Assembly: GCA_052031065.1 (NCBI GenBank)
Contig: JBPEXY010000109.1
Location: 1 to 22,294, forward strand
Length of the DNA: 22,294 bases
Source: JBPEXY01 sp052031065
Lineage (GTDB): Bacteria; Pseudomonadota; Gammaproteobacteria; Immundisolibacterales; Immundisolibacteraceae
Direction of reading: 5' to 3'
Below the pieces are notes generated by a model. It had not been told where the DNA came from and ran no database searches. It saw nothing but the letters and a program-made list of their open reading frames with translations. Within the stretch, counting starts at the first letter, position 1, and every line of letters starts with the position of its first letter. This document shows positions 1 to 8,397 of this stretch, in pieces. Position numbers and translations under genes: made by a program.

Positions 1-240
1 CAGGTCATCAATCAACCTGTCATCGCGCGGCGCATACACTTCATAACGCTGTCCACTGCGGCTGAAGACAGTCAGCTCATTACCCTGAATCTGCACCCGC
101 TCGACGGATCCGGATTTAACCTGATCGACAAACTGAGAGTAGGTCACCGGGTTACGGTCACTGTTGCGGGTCGTCAGACTACTGAAAGCACTCATCAGAA
201 TCAGAGCAACCACGACCCAGAGAACGATGTTCTTAGCCAT
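1..240 (-). CDS. ftsH: FtsH, membrane AAA+ zinc protease (N-terminal part only)
   Basis: Only the first 80 codons are in the window; the gene runs off the left edge. FtsH is the inner-membrane ATP-dependent metalloprotease that degrades membrane proteins and unstable regulators such as sigma-32 and LpxC. The visible part starts MAKNIVLWVVVALILMSAF, a typical FtsH first transmembrane helix (about residues 4-20), followed by the start of the periplasmic domain with the family-like segment VTYSQFVDQVKSGSVERVQI. The AAA+ and protease domains are outside the window. The MAKN start at 240 matches relatives, but an in-frame ATG at 255 has a better Shine-Dalgarno (AAGG just upstream) and would add MPLNG. 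It lies downstream of rlmE on the same strand, the usual rlmE-ftsH pair. Confidence 0.9.
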   Translation of the reverse strand, partial: MAKNIVLWVVVALILMSAFSSLTTRNSDRNPVTYSQFVDQVKSGSVERVQIQGNELTVFSRSGQRYEVYAPRDDRLIDDL

Positions 241-367
241 TCCGTTCAACGGCATTCACCTTAATATAGATAGAAAATCTCAAATATCGGCTAGCGAGAC
301 AATCAACAGCCCTGTTCCGCCTACCACTCTACATCGACCAAAGGGTCGGGAAAATTAACTCTGGCCA

Positions 368-997
368 CTAAATGCTGCCGTTGAAATCCATCGCCAGCAG
401 ATACTGCTCTGCGCTACTGTCGCGCGATGCCGCCGGTTTGCGCATGACGACCCGACCAAAACACACAGCCAGCTGACGACGATACTCTGCCATGCCCGCA
501 CCCTCAAACACTTTGACCAGCATATTACCACCCGGTTTCAGGGTCAGCTGCGCCAATTCCAGCGCCAGTTCCAGCAGCAGCACCATTGCCGGCTGATCCA
601 CCGCCTTGATACCCGATATATTGGGTGCCATATCAGACATTACAAGATCAGCATGCTGACCCTGCAAGCGCGTCAACAAATCATCAAGTACCTGCTGCTG
701 ACGAAAATCACCCTGAATAAACTCCACATCGCCCAACGGTTCCATCGGCAGCAGGTCCAGCGCTATGACCCTCCCGCGCCCAGCCAACTTGCGCATCACC
801 ACCTGCGACCAACCGCCCGGGGCAGCGCCGAGATCGATCACCGTTGCATTTCGCGGTAGCAGGCGGTCCTTTTCAATAATCTCTAGTAATTTGTAACTTG
901 CACGAGAGCGGTAACCGTCGAGCTGGGCTTTCTGTACCCAGGGGTCATTCAGGTGTCGGTCCATCCAGCGGCGACTGGTACTTTTACTCCTGGCCAC
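368..997 (-). CDS. rlmE: RlmE, 23S rRNA 2'-O-methyltransferase (FtsJ/RrmJ)
   Basis: SAM-dependent enzyme that 2'-O-methylates U2552 of 23S rRNA in the assembling large subunit. The SAM-binding motif VIDLGAAPGGWSQ is clear, and the catalytic tetrad is complete: K36, D122 (in SDMAPN), K162 and E197, each exactly two residues before the E. coli positions (38, 124, 164, 199). The start was chosen as GTG at 997, preceded by a run of six G on the coding strand that can serve as Shine-Dalgarno; this gives 209 residues, the E. coli length. The reading frame stays open upstream to a TTG at 1045 overlapping the greA stop, but the extra 16 residues do not look like the family. It lies 44 bases after greA and before ftsH. 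The yhbY gene that often sits between greA and rlmE is missing. Confidence 0.95.
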   Translation of the reverse strand: MARSKSTSRRWMDRHLNDPWVQKAQLDGYRSRASYKLLEIIEKDRLLPRNATVIDLGAAPGGWSQVVMRKLAGRGRVIALDLLPMEPLGDVEFIQGDFRQQQVLDDLLTRLQGQHADLVMSDMAPNISGIKAVDQPAMVLLLELALELAQLTLKPGGNMLVKVFEGAGMAEYRRQLAVCFGRVVMRKPAASRDSSAEQYLLAMDFNGSI

Positions 998-1041
998 CGC
1001 CCCCCCAGATCCAGCTCTGCTCAGTTGAGCCTGGAACGGGT

Positions 1042-1518
1042 TCAAACATACTCGATAGCGATGATTTCGTAATGAATCTCACCACCGGGCGCCGGCACCA
1101 CTACCTGATCATCGACCTCCTTGCCGATCATCGCCCTGGCAATAGGCGACTGATAGGAAACTTTGCCGGTTTTGATATCAGCCTCGTCGACACCAACGAT
1201 CTGATAGCGGATCTCTTTGTCTTCATTGACATCAAGCAGCGTCACCGTGGCACCAAAGACCACTCGCCCATCTGCATTGACCGTCGCCGGGTCAATCACA
1301 TTCGCATTGCCCAGACGCTGCTCAATTTCCGCAATACGGCCCTCGGTAAAGCCCTGCTGTTCACGCGCAGCATGATATTCAGCGTTCTCTTTCAGGTCAC
1401 CGTGCGCCCGAGCTTCCGCTATCGCTTCGATGATTCGCGGCCGCTCATCATTTTTTAGTCGCTGCAATTCATCCCGCAGCGCATCCTCGCCCTGCCTGGT
1501 TATCGGTTCCTTATTCAT
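1042..1518 (-). CDS. greA: GreA, transcript cleavage factor
   Basis: Binds the RNA polymerase secondary channel and stimulates cleavage of backtracked RNA so elongation can resume. The 158-residue length matches GreA. The N-terminal half is the antiparallel coiled coil (about residues 1-75) with the tip motif HGDLKENAEYHAAREQQ carrying the conserved acidic D and E residues; the C-terminal half is the FKBP-like domain, with the usual VSYQSPIARAMIGKEVDDQV segment. The ATG at 1518 overlaps the carB stop by 8 bases, so translation is probably coupled to carB. The placement behind carAB is the common gammaproteobacterial order. Nothing is unusual about it. Confidence 0.97.
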   Translation of the reverse strand: MNKEPITRQGEDALRDELQRLKNDERPRIIEAIAEARAHGDLKENAEYHAAREQQGFTEGRIAEIEQRLGNANVIDPATVNADGRVVFGATVTLLDVNEDKEIRYQIVGVDEADIKTGKVSYQSPIARAMIGKEVDDQVVVPAPGGEIHYEIIAIEYV

Positions 1519-4500
1519 CTATCTGATCCGTTGTAGAGCTTAAGCTATTGTGGAGCCATTTCAGCGCTCGAACGCTGGTTTCTACTGCCGGCTTCAGCTG
1601 CTGCGCCAATGCCTGACAGGTGGCCTCCGCACCAGCCAGTGTGGTGGTATAGGGCACCGCAAAGCGCAGTGCCGCCCGACGAATGGTATAGGAATCATCC
1701 ACCGCCTGACGCCCTTCGGTGGTATTAACGATAAAACCGATATCGCCGTTGGTAATCATATCAACGATATGGGGGCGACCTTCCGCCACTTTGTTTACCG
1801 GGTCACATTGGACCCCCGCCTGACGGAGAAATTCACAGGTTCCGCGTGTCGCCAGCAATTCAAATCCAAAATCGCTCATCGATTTCGCCATTGCAGTCAA
1901 TTTGTCACGTTTATCAGCATCGCGAACACTAATAAAGGCCCGGCTCGGTTTCGGTAATGGATTGTTGGCGGCTAGCTGCGCCTTGCCATAGGCTTCACCA
2001 AAACTGTCGCCAATCCCCATCACTTCACCAGTGGAACGCATTTCCGGTCCCAGTAAAACATCCACCCCCGGAAACTTGTTGAACGGAAACACCGCCTCTT
2101 TTACGGAAAAATAGCTTGGCTCTATCGGCTGTAGAAAATTCTGATCAACCAGACTCTCGCCGACCATACAGCGGGCAGCAATTTTCGCCAGTGGTCGCGA
2201 GGTCGCCTTGGAGACAAACGGCACAGTACGCGATGCGCGTGGATTCACTTCCAGAATGTAGACCTGGTCACCCTTGATAGCGAACTGGATATTCATCAGC
2301 CCAACAACCCCGAGCTCCAGCCCTAACGCAACTGCCTGGCGTTCCATTTCAGCCACCAGTGGTGCTGAAATCGAATAAGGCGGCAGACAACAGGCAGAAT
2401 CTCCAGAATGAACACCAGCCTGCTCGATATGTTCCATCACCGCACCCAGGGTTACCCGTTCGCCATCACATACGGCATCGACATCGACTTCAACCGCATC
2501 GTCGAGAAAACGATCCAGCAGTACCGGCGCGTCATTGCTCACGCTTACCGCATCACGCATGTAACGCCTGAGCTGCTCATCATCGCGGACTATCTCCATC
2601 GCCCGCCCGCCAAGCACATAAGAAGGACGCACCACCAACGGGTAACCAACACTGGCAGCACCTGCCAGGGCCTCATCTACCGACGTGGCGATAGCGTTGG
2701 GCGGCTGTAGCAGTTGCAGTTTTTCCGCAAGCTGCTGAAAACGCTCGCGATCCTCGGCACGATCGATAGCATCCGGTGAAGTCCCGATGATTGGCGCACC
2801 GGCGGCTTCAAGCTCACGCGCCAGTTTCAACGGCGTCTGGCCGCCAAACTGCACAATGATTCCCTCTGGCTGCTCTACCCGCACGACCTCAAGAACATCC
2901 TCAGCTGTCAGCGACTCAAAATAGAGCCGGTCAGAGGTATCGTAATCGGTTGAGACGGTCTCAGGATTACAGTTAACCATGATGGTTTCATAACCCGCCT
3001 CACGCAGCGCCATCACCGCATGGACGCAACAGTAGTCAAATTCGATTCCCTGACCGATACGGTTGGGGCCACCGCCAAGAATCATGATTTTTCGGCGGTC
3101 GCTCGGCTGCGATTCACACTCCTGCTCATAGCTGGAATACATGTAGGCAGTCGCGGAGGGAAACTCGGCCGCACAGGAGTCGACCCGCTTGAATACCGGG
3201 TGGATCTGTTCAGCAAATCGAAACTCCCGAATCGCCGCCTCCTGCTCACCACGCAAATCGGCGATGCGCCGATCTGAAAAACCACAGCGTTTCCAATGAC
3301 GCAGGGTATCGGCCGCCAGTGGTGCAGCAGCAATCTGCTGCTCCAGCTCGATCAGCTCCATAATCTGATCGAGAAACCAGAGGTCAATACCGGTAATGGC
3401 GTAAGCCTCTTCAACACTAAGCCCAGCCCGCAACGCCTCTGCCAGGTGCCAGATTCGACGCGCACCAGGCACCTGTAGATAGTGGCGACGATGGGGATCA
3501 TCCTCTGCTGCACCATCAGTCCCGATTGGGTCGAAACCGTGGGTACCGATTTCCAGGCCACGCAGTGCTTTCTGCAACGATTCCTTGAAAGTACGGCCAA
3601 TCGCCATGACCTCGCCAACCGATTTCATCTGCGTGGTCAGTACGGCATCAGCGGCAGGAAATTTCTCAAAATCGAACCGCGGCACCTTGGTGACGACATA
3701 ATCGATACTGGGCTCAAAGGATGCGGGCGTTACGCCACCAGTAATATCGTTCCCGAGTTCGTCAAGCGTATAACCGACGGCCAGTTTGGCGGCAACCCGC
3801 GCAATCGGAAACCCGGTGGCTTTCGAGGCCAGCGCCGATGAGCGCGAAACCCGCGGGTTCATCTCGATCACCACCAGCCGGCCATCCTCCGGGTTGACCG
3901 CAAACTGGACGTTGGACCCACCAGTATCTACGCCGATCTCTCGAAGCACTGCCACCGAGGCGTTGCGCATCAGCTGGTATTCCTTGTCGGTCAGCGTTTG
4001 CGCCGGTGCCACGGTAATGGAATCGCCGGTGTGTACACCCATCGGGTCAAGGTTTTCGATAGAACAGATAATGATGCAGTTGTCCGCCGAATCGCGAACC
4101 ACCTCCATCTCAAACTCTTTCCAGCCAAGCACCGACTCTTCAATCAGCAGTTCCCGGGTCGGGGAAAGGTCGAGTCCGCGCTCGCAGATCTCGATAAATT
4201 CCTCGCGGTTATAGGCGATACCACCACCACTGCCACCCATGGTGAAGGAGGGCCGAATGATCGTCGGAAACCCGATACCGGCCTGCACCTGGTGTGCCTC
4301 TTCCATGCTGTGAGCAATTGCCGCACGTGGCGTCTCCAGGCCAATACGGGTCATTGCTTCCCGAAACCGCTCCCGATCCTCAGCCTTGTCAATGGCGTCT
4401 CGACTGGCGCCAATCATCTCTACACCGTGACGCTCGAGGACACCATTGCTGGCCAGATCAAGCGCACAGTTCAGCGCTGTCTGCCCACCCATTGTCGGCA

Positions 4501-4759
4501 ACACCGCATCAGGCCGTTCCTTCTCGATAACCCGCTCCACCGTCTGCCAGGTGATTGGCTCGATATAGACCGCATCAGCCGTTTCCGGATCGGTCATAAT
4601 GGTCGCCGGATTGGAATTAACCAGGATGACCCGGTAGCCCTCTTCTCGCAGCGCTTTGCAGGCCTGCACACCTGAATAATCAAACTCGCAGGCCTGGCCG
4701 ATAACAATCGGGCCAGCACCAATAATCAGGATCGATTCAATGTCGTTGCGCTTTGGCAA
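1511..4759 (-). CDS. carB: CarB, carbamoyl-phosphate synthase large subunit
   Basis: Makes carbamoyl phosphate from bicarbonate, ATP and the ammonia delivered by CarA, feeding arginine and pyrimidine synthesis. The 1082 residues show the internal duplication of the family: a first synthetase half beginning ILIIGAGPIVIGQACEFDYSG and a second half with IMILGGGPNRIGQGIEFDYC near residue 560, each with an ATP-grasp region, separated by an oligomerisation region. The C-terminal MGS-like allosteric domain (about residues 945-1065, segment FELLATRGTCEFL) is where UMP and ornithine bind in E. coli. The start must be TTG at 4759: an in-frame TAG lies six codons upstream, and the residues match the E. 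coli start MPKRTDIKSIL one for one. An AGGA Shine-Dalgarno lies about 9 bases upstream. carA precedes it by 80 bases and greA overlaps its end. Confidence 0.98.
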   Translation of the reverse strand: MPKRNDIESILIIGAGPIVIGQACEFDYSGVQACKALREEGYRVILVNSNPATIMTDPETADAVYIEPITWQTVERVIEKERPDAVLPTMGGQTALNCALDLASNGVLERHGVEMIGASRDAIDKAEDRERFREAMTRIGLETPRAAIAHSMEEAHQVQAGIGFPTIIRPSFTMGGSGGGIAYNREEFIEICERGLDLSPTRELLIEESVLGWKEFEMEVVRDSADNCIIICSIENLDPMGVHTGDSITVAPAQTLTDKEYQLMRNASVAVLREIGVDTGGSNVQFAVNPEDGRLVVIEMNPRVSRSSALASKATGFPIARVAAKLAVGYTLDELGNDITGGVTPASFEPSIDYVVTKVPRFDFEKFPAADAVLTTQMKSVGEVMAIGRTFKESLQKALRGLEIGTHGFDPIGTDGAAEDDPHRRHYLQVPGARRIWHLAEALRAGLSVEEAYAITGIDLWFLDQIMELIELEQQIAAAPLAADTLRHWKRCGFSDRRIADLRGEQEAAIREFRFAEQIHPVFKRVDSCAAEFPSATAYMYSSYEQECESQPSDRRKIMILGGGPNRIGQGIEFDYCCVHAVMALREAGYETIMVNCNPETVSTDYDTSDRLYFESLTAEDVLEVVRVEQPEGIIVQFGGQTPLKLARELEAAGAPIIGTSPDAIDRAEDRERFQQLAEKLQLLQPPNAIATSVDEALAGAASVGYPLVVRPSYVLGGRAMEIVRDDEQLRRYMRDAVSVSNDAPVLLDRFLDDAVEVDVDAVCDGERVTLGAVMEHIEQAGVHSGDSACCLPPYSISAPLVAEMERQAVALGLELGVVGLMNIQFAIKGDQVYILEVNPRASRTVPFVSKATSRPLAKIAARCMVGESLVDQNFLQPIEPSYFSVKEAVFPFNKFPGVDVLLGPEMRSTGEVMGIGDSFGEAYGKAQLAANNPLPKPSRAFISVRDADKRDKLTAMAKSMSDFGFELLATRGTCEFLRQAGVQCDPVNKVAEGRPHIVDMITNGDIGFIVNTTEGRQAVDDSYTIRRAALRFAVPYTTTLAGAEATCQALAQQLKPAVETSVRALKWLHNSLSSTTDQIDE

Positions 4760-4839
4760 TTGTGCTTTCCTAATCTACGGACCTGGAAACTGGATACACC
4801 AGACGTGCACCCATCCGTGGCCACTAACTAATTGCGGGC

Positions 4840-5970
4840 TTACGCCATCATCCCGGTAAACTGGTCAAAAAGCCCGGCGACATCATGAGGACCAGGACTC
4901 GCTTCCGGGTGCCCCTGAAATCCGAACATCGGCAGCTGCTGATGCCGTAACCCCTGAACGGTGCCGTCGAACAGCGAGCGGTGGGTGACCTGCAGCTGGT
5001 CAGGGAGGTTCTGTTCCGACACGGTAAAGCCATGGTTCTGGCTGGTAATCATCACCGTCCCGGTCGCCAGGTCCTGAACCGGGTGGTTAGCGCCATGATG
5101 GCCAAATTTCATCTTCTCAGTCGTCGCACCAGCGGCAAGCGCCAGTAGCTGGTGACCCAGACAAATTCCGAACAGCGGAATCTTCCGCGCCATCAACTGG
5201 CGAATCGCGTCGATAGCGTATCCACAGGGTTCCGGATCACCCGGGCCATTGGAAAGAAACACACCATCAGGGTTCATTGCCAGCACCTGCTCTGCAGGGG
5301 TGGAGGCCGGCACACGGACAATCTCGCAGCCACGATCAGTGAGCATGCGCAGAATGTTTTCCTTCACGCCGAAGTCGTAGGCGACCACTTTAAATCGTTT
5401 CTCCGCTGGCCGACGAAAGCCACCGGTCAGCTGCCAGCTACCTTCTTCCCAGGTAGTGATTTCAGTGCAGGTCACCGTTTGCGCCAGGTCTTTACCCAAC
5501 AGGCCATCCCAGGCTTGCGCCTGCGCTATTGCATAATCGACCTGATCGGCGCTGTCAGCATCCTGCACCGCCAGCAGACAGCCGTTTTGTGCACCACCGT
5601 CACGTAGCCTTCTGGTTAACGCGCGGGTGTCGATATCTGCAATCGCCACTACCTGCTGTGCAGCCAGATAGTCGGGCAATGACACCTGGGCACGCCAGTT
5701 TCTTGGTTTCGGCGGTAGATCGCGGATGATCAGGCCGGAAGCGTGGATCGCCGGCTGCTCACAATCTTCATTGTTACAGCCAACATTACCGATATGGGGA
5801 TAAGTCAGCGTCACCAGCTGCTGGCTATAGGAAGGGTCGGTGAGAATCTCCTGATAGCCGGTCAACGCAGTATTGAAAACCACCTCGCCAACGCTCTCTC
5901 CAGCAGCACCCACACTTCGACCGGTAAAAACAGTGCCATCGGCAAGCGCAAGAATAGCGGGTTGATGCAA
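4840..5970 (-). CDS. carA: CarA, carbamoyl-phosphate synthase glutamine amidotransferase subunit
   Basis: Hydrolyses glutamine and channels ammonia to CarB. The N-terminal CPSase small-subunit domain (GEVVFNTALTGYQEILTDPS) is followed by a class I glutamine amidotransferase domain with nucleophile Cys in FGICLGHQ (about residue 270) and His/Glu in FQGHPEASPGPHD (about 354/356). I chose the TTG at 5970, giving 376 residues: GGAGG lies five bases upstream, and MHQPAILALADGT aligns without a gap to the E. coli start MIKSALLVLEDGT. An in-frame ATG at 5982 would add four residues but would place the GGAGG inside the gene. As far as I recall, E. coli carA also begins with UUG. An intrinsic terminator sits about 28 bases upstream, suggesting attenuation control. 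Confidence 0.96.
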   Translation of the reverse strand: MHQPAILALADGTVFTGRSVGAAGESVGEVVFNTALTGYQEILTDPSYSQQLVTLTYPHIGNVGCNNEDCEQPAIHASGLIIRDLPPKPRNWRAQVSLPDYLAAQQVVAIADIDTRALTRRLRDGGAQNGCLLAVQDADSADQVDYAIAQAQAWDGLLGKDLAQTVTCTEITTWEEGSWQLTGGFRRPAEKRFKVVAYDFGVKENILRMLTDRGCEIVRVPASTPAEQVLAMNPDGVFLSNGPGDPEPCGYAIDAIRQLMARKIPLFGICLGHQLLALAAGATTEKMKFGHHGANHPVQDLATGTVMITSQNHGFTVSEQNLPDQLQVTHRSLFDGTVQGLRHQQLPMFGFQGHPEASPGPHDVAGLFDQFTGMMA

Positions 5971-5997
5971 GATGACCTCCATTTACTTCAGGCGCAG

Positions 5998-6031
5998 AAA
6001 AAACGGGATACCCTGCTGGGCACCCCGTTTT
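5998..6031 (-). terminator. Intrinsic terminator / candidate attenuator in front of carA
   Basis: Read on the minus strand, an arm of AAAACGGG-GTG-CCC, loop AGCA, and returning arm GGG-TAT-CCC-GTTTT pair fully over 14 positions in RNA because the two mismatches become G-U wobbles. A run of six U follows. On the plus strand those wobbles become A/C mismatches, so the structure is specific for transcripts heading towards carA. It ends only about 28 bases before the carA start. It either ends dapB transcripts or, as it lies downstream of the best carA promoter candidate, acts as an attenuator of carAB. Confidence 0.8.
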
Positions 6032-6159
6032 AATTAACTAACCAACCCGGTTCTCATTTAACCAACTAGGGATGAACAACTGGGATCAATACTTAGCCCG
6101 GTTAAGTGATGACGCGACGCTCTAATCGCTCGCGGCGTGACCGGGATTGGCGGGGCACG

Positions 6160-6189
6160 ATTGTACTCCGCCCGGATGATACTGGTCCA
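6160..6189 (-). promoter_or_regulatory. Candidate sigma-70 promoter for carAB
   Basis: On the minus strand TGGACC (6189-6184), an 18-base spacer and TACAAT (6165-6160) make a reasonable sigma-70 promoter within the roughly 325-base gap between dapB and carA. A start near 6153 would give a leader of about 180 nt that includes the terminator hairpin at 5998-6031. A perfect TTGACA (6218-6213) lies slightly upstream but has no good -10 at the right distance. No clear ARG box or PurR-type operator was recognised. Within the leader a 7-codon frame (ATG at 6057, MRTGLVS) stops just before the hairpin but lacks a Shine-Dalgarno. The rest of the gap (about 6220-6296) shows nothing I can name. Confidence 0.4.
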
Positions 6190-6296
6190 GACCAGAACGG
6201 CGCTAAAAACACTGTCAACGTGCACTTCAAAATCACACCACCGGCCGCCAGGAGGGCCCAAATAGCCACGCCTCACTCCGACCACGTGCTATCCGA

Positions 6297-7118
6297 TCAA
6301 GCCAGCCCCAGCACGTCACGCATCGAGTAAAGCCCCGGCTTGCGGCCTGCCACCCAGAGCGCCGCACGCACCGCACCGCGTGCAAAGGTCATTCGACTCG
6401 ACGCCTTATGAGTCAATTCAACACGCTCCCCTTCGCCGGCGAAAAGCACCGTATGGTCACCAACCACGTCACCACCGCGGACCGTAGCAAACCCGATGGT
6501 ATGCCGATCACGCTCACCAGTCTGCCCCTGCCGACCATACACCGCACAGTCATTCAGATCGCGGTCGAGGGCATCCGCAACCACTTCGCCCAATTTCAAT
6601 GCAGTACCGGACGGAGCATCCACTTTGTGGCGATGATGGGCCTCGATAATCTCTACATCATAATCATCACCAAGTGCCCGAGCCGCCGTACGCAGCAGAT
6701 CAAGCAACACGGTGACGCCGATACTCATATTCGGCGCAAAAACGACCGGAATCTGTTCTGCAGCCCGCTCAATCTCGCTAATCTGCTCACCGGTCAGCCC
6801 GGTAGTACCAATGACCATGGCACGACCGGCAACCACACACTGGCGCAAATTCTCGAGAGTTGCCTCGGGCCGGGTAAATTCGATCATTACGTCAAACCGA
6901 TCAGCAACGTCCGCAACCCGGTCACGCAACTCAACGTTCACCGCACCGATACCGGCAATTTCGCCAACATCCTGTCCGACCAGGGCGTGACCGCCACGCT
7001 CAAGCGCAGCGCTGATAGTGACGGCCGGTTCCGCCATTGCGGCTTCGATCAGAGTGCGGCCCATTCTGCCCGTGGCACCGCTGATTGCCAGTTTTACCGG
7101 CGCTGTTTCACTGTTCAT
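6297..7118 (-). CDS. dapB: DapB, 4-hydroxy-tetrahydrodipicolinate reductase
   Basis: NAD(P)H-dependent cytosolic reductase in the diaminopimelate/lysine pathway. Its 273 residues equal E. coli DapB. The N-terminal Rossmann fold has the dinucleotide-binding motif ISGATGRMGR (glycines at 14, 17 and 20), and the substrate-binding and catalytic stretch EAHHRHKVDAPSGTA places the catalytic His at 161 and Lys at 165 (159 and 163 in E. coli). The NMSIGV segment around residue 130 is also family-typical. The ATG at 7118 is six bases after the dnaJ stop, so it is co-transcribed with dnaJ. The order dnaJ-dapB-carA is a known gammaproteobacterial arrangement, which may put lysine synthesis partly under read-through from the heat-shock promoters. 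Confidence 0.98.
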   Translation of the reverse strand: MNSETAPVKLAISGATGRMGRTLIEAAMAEPAVTISAALERGGHALVGQDVGEIAGIGAVNVELRDRVADVADRFDVMIEFTRPEATLENLRQCVVAGRAMVIGTTGLTGEQISEIERAAEQIPVVFAPNMSIGVTVLLDLLRTAARALGDDYDVEIIEAHHRHKVDAPSGTALKLGEVVADALDRDLNDCAVYGRQGQTGERDRHTIGFATVRGGDVVGDHTVLFAGEGERVELTHKASSRMTFARGAVRAALWVAGRKPGLYSMRDVLGLA

Positions 7119-7124
7119 CGCTAC

Positions 7125-8222
7125 TCAATTTTCAAAAAAAGATTTAACCCGGTCAAACCAGGAACTCTCCTGCGGACTGTGGTGTTCACCCAGTGTTTCA
7201 CCCAGGTCGAGGAGTAACTTTTTCTGTTTCTCAGTCAGATTTACCGGGGTCTCAACCACCACCCGGCAGAGCAGATCACCAACACCAGCGCCGCGCACCG
7301 ATGGCATGCCCTTACCCCGCAGCCTGAATACCCGACCGCTTTGGGTCTCCGCCGGGATGGTCAGGTTAAGGCGACCATTGAGACTTGGCACTTCCAGTTC
7401 GCCACCCAGAGCAGCGGTAACCATGCTGATGGGCACTTCGGTATGCAGATTATTCCCGTCGCGCTGAAAAATATCGTGGCGGCGCACATGAGTTTCAACG
7501 TAGAGGTCTCCCGGCGGTGCACCAGGCTCTCCGGCCTCACCTTCGCCGGAAAGGCGGATACGATCACCAGTATCAACTCCAGCGGGGATTTTCACCGACA
7601 GAGTCCGCGTCTCCTGCACCAGACCTGCGCCATGACACTTGCCGCACGGATCCTTGATCACCTGCCCCTTGCCGCGACAGGTTGGACAGGTCTGCTGAAC
7701 CGAGAAAAAACCCTGCTGCATGCGCACCTGACCAACACCACCACAGGTTCCACAATTAGCCGGCTGACTACCCTTTTTGGCGCCGCTGCCATTACATTGA
7801 CCACAGGTGACGCGCTTCGGTATCTCCAGTTTTTTACTGAAACCGCTGGCTGCCTCTTCGAGAGTTATCTCAAGGTCATAGCGCAGATCAGCACCACGGG
7901 CCGGGCCACTGCGTCCACCACCAAAAATATCGCTGAACACATCGCCAAAAATATCACCAAAACCACCTCCGCCAGCGCCGCCGCCAGCTGACTGGCCATC
8001 CACCCCGGCCCAGCCGAACTGATCGTAGCGGGCTTTCTTTTCCGGGTCGGAAAGTACATCGTAAGCCAGCTGCGCTTCCTTGAATTTCTCCTCGGTCTCA
8101 GGACTGTCGGGGTTACGATCAGGGTGAAACTTCATCGCCAGACGGCGGTAGGCCTTTTTGATCTCACGATCATCGGCACCGCGATCAACACCCAGTATTT
8201 CGTAACAATCCCGTTTTGACAT
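7125..8222 (-). CDS. dnaJ: DnaJ, Hsp40 co-chaperone
   Basis: Delivers unfolded proteins to DnaK and stimulates its ATPase. The 365 residues contain the complete type I layout: J domain (1-70) with HPD at 33-35; Gly/Phe-rich linker with repeated DIFG/DVF motifs (about 76-105); a zinc-binding region with four CxxCxGxG repeats (Cys 140/143, 157/160, 179/182, 193/196); and the C-terminal substrate-binding beta domains. It begins at ATG 8222. It is separated from dnaK by 175 bases that contain a perfect inverted repeat, and is followed after six bases by dapB. Confidence 0.98.
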   Translation of the reverse strand: MSKRDCYEILGVDRGADDREIKKAYRRLAMKFHPDRNPDSPETEEKFKEAQLAYDVLSDPEKKARYDQFGWAGVDGQSAGGGAGGGGFGDIFGDVFSDIFGGGRSGPARGADLRYDLEITLEEAASGFSKKLEIPKRVTCGQCNGSGAKKGSQPANCGTCGGVGQVRMQQGFFSVQQTCPTCRGKGQVIKDPCGKCHGAGLVQETRTLSVKIPAGVDTGDRIRLSGEGEAGEPGAPPGDLYVETHVRRHDIFQRDGNNLHTEVPISMVTAALGGELEVPSLNGRLNLTIPAETQSGRVFRLRGKGMPSVRGAGVGDLLCRVVVETPVNLTEKQKKLLLDLGETLGEHHSPQESSWFDRVKSFFEN

Positions 8223-8291
8223 GTCGCTTTTTAACCCTTCTGGTTATTGCTCTAATTCGTGCACTGCTGATCGCAGGCCCCTGAAACAGCA

Positions 8292-8324
8292 AACGCCACC
8301 GGTCGATAAACTCCCGGTGGCGTT
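8292..8324 (-). repeat. Perfect 11-bp inverted repeat between dnaK and dnaJ
   Basis: AACGCCACCGG (8292-8302) and CCGGTGGCGTT (8314-8324) form a perfect stem with an 11-base loop in the dnaK-dnaJ gap. On the minus strand the hairpin is followed by TTGCTGTTTC rather than a solid U run, so it is at most a leaky terminator. It could limit read-through so that DnaJ is made at lower levels than DnaK, or protect a dnaK mRNA 3' end. The stem is clear; the function is inferred. Confidence 0.65.
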
Positions 8325-8397
8325 CAACCATTTCGGATCATTCGGGCACCCTGGCTTATTTGATACCCACTATCCTGATACCCGCTCCCGGGCCCGT

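Noticed and set aside
335..348. CGACC-AAAG-GGTCG hairpin between rlmE and ftsH as a terminator.
   Set aside because: The stem is only 5 bp and no T run follows on the minus strand; ftsH is normally co-transcribed with rlmE.
898..1458. A 186-codon plus-strand frame opposite greA and rlmE.
   Set aside because: It is a shadow of two well-supported genes on the other strand, a result of codon bias.
6058..6330. Frames of about 75 codons on both strands in the dapB-carA gap.
   Set aside because: They overlap each other, lack ribosome binding sites and resemble no protein; the region is better explained as the carA leader.
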